NCBI GenBank assembly: GCA_905220665.1
Contig: CAJNAR010000148.1
Location: 372,001 to 436,000 of the forward strand
Source: Albugo candida
Taxonomy: Eukaryota > Oomycota > Peronosporomycetes > Albuginales > Albuginaceae
DNA: 64,000 nt
Direction of reading: 5' to 3'
Positions 57,145-64,000 of the stretch are shown piece after piece (the first letter of the stretch is position 1; each line of letters opens with the position of its first letter). A program made the position numbers and the translations under genes. Under the pieces are notes generated by a model. That model searched no databases. It was not told the DNA's origin and saw nothing but the letters and a program-made list of their open reading frames with translations.

Positions 57145-59844
57145 CAGTGCAAGACACTTATAACCAGCACGTTTATTCGGTAGACAAGAAATCTTTCTCT
57201 TCACAATCGTAAAGTACATAGGCTACGCTTTAATATAATGGAGAATAATCGCTCTTAACTTTATTTTTGCTGGACTAGTAGGACTTTAAAATTCGGCCAC
57301 ATTCGGCCATTTTCTATGGGACGAACGATATTTTGGCCGCCCAAAAAATCAATGATTGTACAGTAAAAGCTGCCATACTTAATACTATTGGGACCTTTTT
57401 TTTTATAATAAGTATGTTTGACAAGTTAATAATTATGAAACAATCTCCGAAAGTATGGTCCCGATAATGTAGTATTAAGCCGTGTGGCAGTTCATGTCCA
57501 TCAGAATTGAATTTGGTACGCGTCGGTGAGAACGGTACTTTTTGACGGCATATTCCCCAGCTTAACCATTTAACCCTTTGCGGTAAACATCCATATAACG
57601 CTGAGATTTTCGATAGTAGTTCCTTATCTCGGTCACACTGACCGAATTTAATGCTTTTGGCACCATTTCCTTTAGTCCAGGCCATAAGTAATTGCAGTGT
57701 TTTCGTGCGTACCGCTTGGCAGAGCCCTAAAAGTTCTTAATGAAGCTGAGCTCACAATGAAATTTTGGATAAAAATATTATCATGTGACCGGCACCAACA
57801 ATAAGCTCTTCTAATATGCATTTCTGACGAGGAAAGTCGGGTTAATTTGCCATGATTTTTCTGGCGCAGCAGTCCTTTTTGGTTGAAGAACATTTCACGT
57901 GATAGTCAATTATAAGGCCTACAAGCCAAAAACCTCGTTTTTGAAGGACAAGTATGATACCCTTTGCCTTGCCACGAAGTTTTTCAATTGCGTGATCTTC
58001 TGGAAATATCAATTCTGATAAATTCCATTTCCCCAAGTTGTTTTTCGCATCAGATGTTGTTTGCCACCAGGGCTCAGGTTGATGCTGTTTGCACGGAGCG
58101 CATCATCAGCAAATGCAGCATGGCTGGTGGCATTGTCAAAGGCAAAGAGGGCCTTCATGCCTGGAAATTGTGCCACAAAGTCGGGAATTGCTCCATCAAG
58201 CACCTGGTTGTAGAGGTCTATTGCCTCCCACCATCCGTCGTGCTGAATTCCAGGGTGCATGATGACACACATGCTTGTTCTGGCAGCTTCAGAAACTTCT
58301 CTTTTTCCTCTTGGTTCAGGGCGAGGCGTCCCAAAATTGGACAAAGGAAGTCACTGACATGAATGGATCTCCCTTGGCCTTTCCTGCGCAATGGTTTTTC
58401 TCCATCGGGCATCCAAAAGCGCTTCAAACCATCATTGGCAGCAAAGGTCCTTTCATCATGGGTCACCAGAAGAAGTGGTTGGATATTTGCTGCTGGCCAT
58501 ATCATATCATCTTGGCTATTCTTGAAATTATCATCTTTGCAGGGAATTAGGCATGCGAGCATCAAGTTTATCTAATCTGACCAGAAACTTTTGGCGATAC
58601 TCAATAACATATTCTCTTTCATGACCATCGATGCAAATCCCCTTCACAGCTTCGCGGTGTGTTATGTGTAAGGGCTGTAGCCAGCGCATCATCGTTCGTT
58701 CCGATATTTCTGGGCAAGGAGAGTTGCCTAACTCGGGGAGAATTTCTTCATTCGTGTATTTTTCCAAGGTTGCAATTTCGATATCGAACTTATTTGCACG
58801 GAGGTATTTCTGCAGGATAACGATACAGTCCTCGTCCTAAAGAAATTTTTTATCGCTTGGCGTTTTTCCTTGTTTCGACTGAGGCAGAGACCCGTCTTCA
58901 TAAACATTCCATCCCATTTCCGTATTGATCTGGAAAAGTAAGCCCCTGCTGCATCTGAGATAAACGAGCTTGCCGCTTTCTTCATTTTTCTTATTTTAGG
59001 TAGCCGAAAGTACCCGAGTAGCGCTGCTTCACGCGCATGTGCAGCATTGTTCTTCCCGTTTGGATTTCGATTTAGGATTTTGAGATTCTCAACTGCCAAA
59101 CTGATATCAGCTTTGGTCCACTAAGTACTCTCGTATTCATCGCATGCATCATCCAAGTCTGCATCATTTTCGTTATCCACATCCACTTCAGCACCAACTT
59201 CTATAAGCATTGTTTCAGCGTCCAGTATTCAGTCAACGGTTTGGTGCCTCTCGCAGCATCATTCAGCACCGCCTTCTTGCGCCTTTGTACGCGTGACGAA
59301 TTTCCCAGATACCGAACTGGTCTGTTGCGCCCGTTGGCCAGTACCGGATGGACAGCTCTCCCAGAATTCCCAACAATCATGCCAACCTCTTCCACTTCAT
59401 TTTCTTTCTTCATCTGGGATTCAATTTTAATGAAGGCGCTACTACTTCAAATTTATGCACATCACTATGGACTTCAATTTTCTGCTTCTTGTTCTCTGCA
59501 GCATGTATTGATGCCATGTGCAAGTGCTTCCATTGTTTTTTAGGCGTGGCATGATTACTTTGGTGAGCTATAATTGCAAAATAAATACGGAGGGCGTTAT
59601 TAACTTCTGAAGTGATATCCACAAATCTTGTCCATGAAGCATATCCTATTTTATGGATCCTCCAATTGTGTTTTAAGGAGCCCCTAAAGATCATGGCGAT
59701 TGCTTAACCTACCTACCTACACTACTCCTGTTTGGGTAAAAAACGGTTATTGGCACGTTAGAAGTGTAGGCTGCATGAAATTGAAACTTTAAATTTTGGC
59801 CGCATAAACAGGGGGGTGTCGGTTATACAGTACGTGTCTTGCAG
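57145..59844 (-). mobile_element. TA-flanked DDE transposon (IS630/Tc1-like lineage) in copia D
   Basis: The left end is CAGTGCAAGACACTTATAAC. The right end read inwards is CTGCAAGACACGTACTGTAT, with shared GCAAGACAC and TATAACC blocks. TA lies outside both ends (57143-57144 and 59845-59846). The interior is a minus-strand transposase remnant. Confidence 0.78.
57314..59694 (-). pseudogene. DDE transposase remnant with FDNATSH and FHCEL motifs
   Basis: Read from 59694 down in changing frames. An N-terminal Lys/Arg-rich part (KKQKIEVHSDVHKFEV, GRNRPVRYLGNSSRVQRRKK) is followed by EYVIEYRQKFLVRLDKLDAR, then VTHDERTFAANDGLKRFW (first Asp region) and GRSIHVSDFLCPILGRLAL. Next come MKALFAFDNATSHAAFADDA (second Asp) and NLSPGGKQHLMR, then in two other frames KCILEELIVGAGHMIIF and KFHCELSFIKNF with SAKRYARKHCNYLWPGL (third acidic region). 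This set recurs in fungal and oomycete transposases of the DDE superfamily; the exact family name is uncertain to me. There are multiple stops and frameshifts. Confidence 0.75.
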
Positions 59845-60945
59845 TATACATTCAGAGCTGCTTCGAGTCGATTTCGTACAGTACGTCACAGAGTCATGAA
59901 TCTTCTACAACGGCGGAAATATCGTCGTCGGGTTGTATGTTGACGACCTACTGGTGCCCGGAAGATCGCAGTTCCGAGTGGATGATTTGCTTTAGCATTT
60001 AGTTAAGCTTCGGATTAAGGACCTTAGTGTCGTGATCAAATTCCTTGGGATGCGACTAACTCATTCTCAGGAGACTGGTTGTGAAATCAAGCAACAATCG
60101 ATAATCGACGAGCTATCAATAAAGATCGGTCTGGAAGATACACACGACGTGACGACACCAATCGGGCTCGACCATGGTGACGACGTGCGGAAGATGACAC
60201 GTTGCTGCCAGCGGAAAGACTAGTCAGATCGGTATCGCTAAGACAATTTCAGTCGATCGTGGGGTCGCAAAAAAAATGTTACGGTTGGCACATTGCATAA
60301 GACCGGATGTTACTTATGCGGTTGATAAAAATAAGCGTCGAGACCATGTACCTACAATGAGCGATTAACAATTGAGCAAGAGAATTTCTTGGTATTTGAA
60401 GGGGACAAAAGGGTGTCAAGTTTCACATCGGGCACAAACGTGCTGAGCAAATCCCAACCGTGCAGCTTACAAGCACAAGCGATGCCGACTTCACAGGAGA
60501 CAAAATTAGTCGCAAGTGAGCGGAGTGATTTTTTGTGTTGGAGACATGATAGTAGGCTGGACGTGCCGTACGCAGTCTTCAGTATCGCTATCGAATATGT
60601 TCACCTCGGTTTTACACGCCGGGCAAGAACTATAGGGGCTGCGCGAAGTATTTCTTGAACTAGGGCCAAGAGGAGCTGCCCATGAAAATGAGGATGGATA
60701 ACCAGGCGTCTATCTGCCAGATGGAGAGCGAAAGAAGTTCCTTCCGAGCCAAGCACATTGACATGAATATCAATTTTACAAAAGACTGCTCAAAGGGGCA
60801 TTACAAAACCATTATATGTGCACATCGAAGCGATAGCGGCCGATTTCCTCACAAAAGCCTTCAGCGCTGTCAGACTGCACACACTGATGGGACTATGATC
60901 GCTGATACGAGAGGCAGCCATGAATCAGGACAACGGTCGCGGTGA

Positions 60946-63900
60946 CAAACACACATCGTCGTGAGGAAGGAGTGTCGGAAGGTAACGACTTCATACAGCC
61001 ATTGTTCGGATGTTCCAGGGAACCACTCAAGGAGCTGGCTGTGGTTTCGTGAATCTTCCGTTACAGGCTGTCCCGACGCGGTGGTTTTGCAATGACGTCG
61101 AGAAATGAAGGGGCAGTCCCAGGATAAGACACAAGGGCAAGTAGGGCCGTAGGACGAGGAATAGGGAGCATGCATAAGTAATTACTTCTACTTCTCCTTC
61201 CCTTCAGCATAACAACTTCTCATTTCGTGCGGTCTTTTCAACAGCTACTGTATATGCTCTTCTTTTAACCAAAAGAAAATGCATAATAAGTCAATCTGTA
61301 CACTCTTCGCACAACGGCGAGGTTAAATGGAAAATATGCATGTAGGATTGCCTTGGATCAAGGTTGCGATGGGTAGTGCGGATAATCACGTTGTAGAAGC
61401 TGTACAGTGCTTGAGGAAAATGTTCGACGGACAAAAGCAGACCGCTGAAACAACTGAGACTGTTGCAGCTCAAACATCTCATCGAAACCTAGACTGTCCA
61501 GTCCGCCATTCTGCGGCCCATATGCATAATTGAGGCTAGAAGCACTCCAGCATCGCTTGTGACTATCTAATAATACTCGCTGAGCTGTTAACAAACATTA
61601 AAATTTCACAAAGCAATTAAACCAGCGCATGCTCAACTGAACAATAACAGCTCGAGCACGTGAGAAAGCATACTTAAATCCCGTCGCATAATATACAGAG
61701 ACAGTTATTTGGTGACTACGAGTACGTTGATGACAAAAGGTAGCAGGATTGAGTCAATCGGCTTATACTAGAAGTCTTAATGGCTGGAAAGTGTCGTTAA
61801 GAGTCTAGTATAAGCCGATGCTAAAGTTTCGCGAATAGCGATTTGTTGGAAGCGATTAGAATCAACAGCTTCTAATCATCATGTCGAGAGCTTTACATCC
61901 TTCATCTGCTATGTTTCTACCCCTTCCTGCGTGTAGTGTGAACATTGAAACCCGAGTGATATTTTTCTAAGTCTATGCCAGATGCTGACAAATCGGTCTG
62001 TGAATCTGACGATCCGAGAACTGTTGGGAATATGTGAGATGTTGAAAAATGCTTCAAAATTTTCCCTTTCATAAAATAAGTAGGTTATGAAGCATTTAAA
62101 GTGCACATGTACGTCACTGAGATGTTTGAATAATTGTACCACTAGTTCTTGCATGAGAATGGTATTTCTAAGCAGCTATCAGAGTCTTGTTTTCGAATGT
62201 CTTTGCAGACTTGAGGTTGATCACTATTTACCACAATTGATTCCAATAATGAACTCGTCTGTTGATCATCGTTTGGAACGTCGACAGCAATTCTCTTCTC
62301 TTGTGTTCCTTCGATTGCCTATTTTGAGCGGATAATATAACTGCGCGCATTTTGAGTACCTCGGTGAATCTAATTGTGCTACATGCAAATATGCAACAGC
62401 ATTGCGCGTTGCGCGATATAATCCCACTCGGTGTCCATCATATTGTACAACCTCTATTTCGTCACTATAAACACGACAATTCTTATTGTCAGTAAGCATC
62501 AGAATAAGCTGGTAATAGTGGGCAGCATCTTCGGATGCCGCAGCGTCCGTTGGTACCCTTGTTCTCATCAAGCGTAGCTGTAGCCCTCTATATACGGTAC
62601 ATTGAGAACGGCTACAAGAGTGTCAATGTCCATTATTTCAAGCACAAGGCGCACGATGTCACACGTCAAATATCATGCAAAGAAGTCCCTTCCAAACAAA
62701 ACAGTTGTTGCAATATGCCAAATTAGCAGCTTCCAGCTGTGAAAGTAGTTATCTGATAATAGAATGTAAAGTGTCTTTCGGCCTGGTGGTTTAGGAAGAG
62801 TAAGCTATAACGATGCCTTCGCCATCGCTACTTGCTTTCATCGACACGCACTCAGCCGGGCGACCATCGCTGATGTTGTTTTTGATTCGCCAGATTTGTT
62901 AGCATCCTAGTTGGTAACATGAACCCTCATCAAGTTGCTGACTGCATGGGCTTTTTTCCCAAACCTTACGCATTTTTGGCGAGAAGAAGTGAGATATCCA
63001 TCGACAGACTTTGGAGATGTGAACCAATTGTTTGAAAGGCACAAGATGCGCAGCATGATTTCATGCAAACAATTGCCCCTGCACACAAGGACTAATACTG
63101 AGCAATACAAATAGCAGTATTCATGTACTTGATGTTGTATTCTGTACAACTTTGGCACAGTTGTCATTGATTTTGCAAACTGCACACACTTCGATACCTT
63201 CATACATCAAGATGTTGTTCCCTTTATGCCGACGATGATTTTGTCGCACTGATAGCAAGACGGCTTGATTATTTACGGTTTCTCAAAAAGATATTTTTTC
63301 ATGCCTTTATTATTCAAAAGTGCTTAGAACGTCAAGTGCTTCTCAATGGTTCGAATGAATTGCGATGGGAATGGAAAGCGAGCAGGATGGTAAAGTGCTG
63401 GCAACATGAATTACCTTAAATCATTCTATAGAGGATACAGTTATTTCATATCGGTGTTTAGCACGGGGAATTTCCAGCTCATACAAGAAGTCGTGCTGGA
63501 GATTGCTCGGTGACAGAGATCAAAGAAAGAATAACAATTTAAAACGTGATGCGAGCGAAGACCGTTATCCACAGAATCAGTGACCTTAACCAATTCTCTT
63601 AATGAGCGGCTTTGATCGGTGCTTTGAAACTATAAGGCTGCTATAAATGTCGCACGATTGTGTAGTGTCTCTGTCGTGATAACGGAAGTCACTATGTTTA
63701 GGTATTCTTCTGTTCTATAAAAAACCAGTTTCAATCGGTCGGGTCTTATATTGACTGATGATTGTAATATGTAGGGATCACACACTCTACTCAGTAGCCG
63801 GCAAACTCATACGTGTTGACTCCATGATAATGATATTCATCATTAGGTCTTGTCTTTGCGAGAATCTTGTTGTAGCTTCGCACTGACTGTTCTGCCATTA

Positions 63901-64000
63901 TTTCCATAATTCCAGTAAACATTTTGGCTGGTGTAAGAATATTGTCGCTGGATTTATCGATTTATTTTGTTCGAATTTGACTTAGGTGATTGCGCTTGGC
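60946..64000. other. No confident gene; one strong hairpin
   Basis: Only short frames. The minus frame 62571-62266 (HYYQLILMLTDNKNCRVYSD) and an adjacent open run to about 62160 look mildly coding-like but show no known domain. Confidence 0.4.
61757..61819. repeat. Long imperfect palindrome (hairpin), about 23-bp stem, 16-nt loop
   Basis: The left arm 61757-61780 contains CGGCTTATACTAGA and the right arm 61797-61819 contains TCTAGTATAAGCCG. The arms pair along their full length with one small bulge. It could be a small-RNA precursor, a very short MITE or a terminator-like structure. Confidence 0.7.

Larger units (their letters stand above)
54834..60945 (+). mobile_element. Copia remnant D, split by two TA-flanked DNA transposons
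   Basis: Three collinear pieces: 54834-55748 (integrase C-terminus and start of RT), 57046-57142 (middle of RT) and 59847-60945 (YVDD box and RNase H). Removing the inserts at 55751-57043 and 57145-59844, each with one TA, makes the pieces contiguous. The 5' LTR, gag, protease and most of integrase are missing, ending exactly at the copia C 3' LTR. No 3' LTR was recognised beyond 60945. Confidence 0.8.
54834..60945 (+). pseudogene. Copia D pol pseudogene in three pieces
   Basis: Piece 1: RLLYTKDRVIHTTKHAKK (integrase C-terminus), WERAAESEIDSLKDNDTWEM (RT start), RPLHTNLVFET, and, in shifted frames up to 55735, a VPTRHGDVSNA-like region and NIYLYIPQGRNE. Piece 2: RSSYGLIHEGRL, corresponding to copia SLYGLKQAGRLW. 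Piece 3: HSELLRVDFVQYVTES, VVGLYVDDLLVPG (YVDD intact), VIKFLGMRLTHSQETGC and RNase H MDNQASICQME, KHIDMNINFTKD (60682-60945). Stops and frameshifts are frequent. Similarity to copia B wording (GYHVYLP, HGDIPNA) puts it in the A/B group rather than with copia C. Confidence 0.78.

Noticed and set aside
60946..64000. Secreted effector genes (RXLR or Crinkler type)
   Set aside because: No frame with a signal peptide followed by RXLR-EER or LFLAK motifs was seen here or elsewhere in the window.

Overview
The window looks like a transposon-dense stretch of a stramenopile genome, most likely an oomycete. Reasons are short GT-AG introns of about 60-80 bp, several Ty1/copia families, MULE-type elements with FAR1/SWIM/zinc-knuckle proteins, Tc1/mariner elements, and one giant gene whose repeat (GDKVEA.Y.G...YPG...R.RLNGTYD.DYDDGEKE) resembles oomycete Tudor-like repeats. 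Nothing here is bacterial or phage-like. The species is not identifiable from the sequence alone.

Layout. 1-685: Tc1/mariner transposase pseudogene (minus). 686-3757: no clear gene. 3773-6064: 5'-truncated LINE with exact target-site duplications (TSDs). 6496-10745: decayed Ty1/copia (minus). 11867-13800: second LINE copy with TSDs. 13953-17921: decayed Ty3/gypsy. 17922-22771: decayed Ty1/copia with both LTRs. 22940-23290: LINE 3' remnant. 23470-35670 (minus): the only convincing host gene, a two-exon gene for a predicted 4045-residue protein with degenerate EF-hand-like segments, two RanBP2-type zinc fingers and 14 near-identical 247-residue blocks (42 Tudor-like domains). 37325-50208: six MULE-type elements packed end to end, with a third LINE copy inside one of them. 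50324-54833: a younger, almost complete Ty1/copia with paired LTRs. 54834-60945: another copia broken by two TA-flanked DNA transposons. 60946-64000: no confident gene, but a long perfect-looking hairpin.

How the parts relate. Almost everything outside the giant gene is selfish DNA, and insertion order can be read in several places. LINE copy 3 sits inside a MULE. Two TA-targeting transposons sit inside a copia that itself abuts a younger copia. Three LINE copies share the same 3' end, lack poly(A), and all entered sites carrying TGA. Two small elements (45.3-46.1 and 46.6-47.7 kb) look like internal-deletion MULEs, one keeping the N-terminal and the other the C-terminal coding end.

The main biological novelty is the giant Tudor-repeat gene. 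Its blocks are homogenised in the middle, divergent at one edge, and mosaic in their linkers. All similarities were judged by eye; no database search was run.
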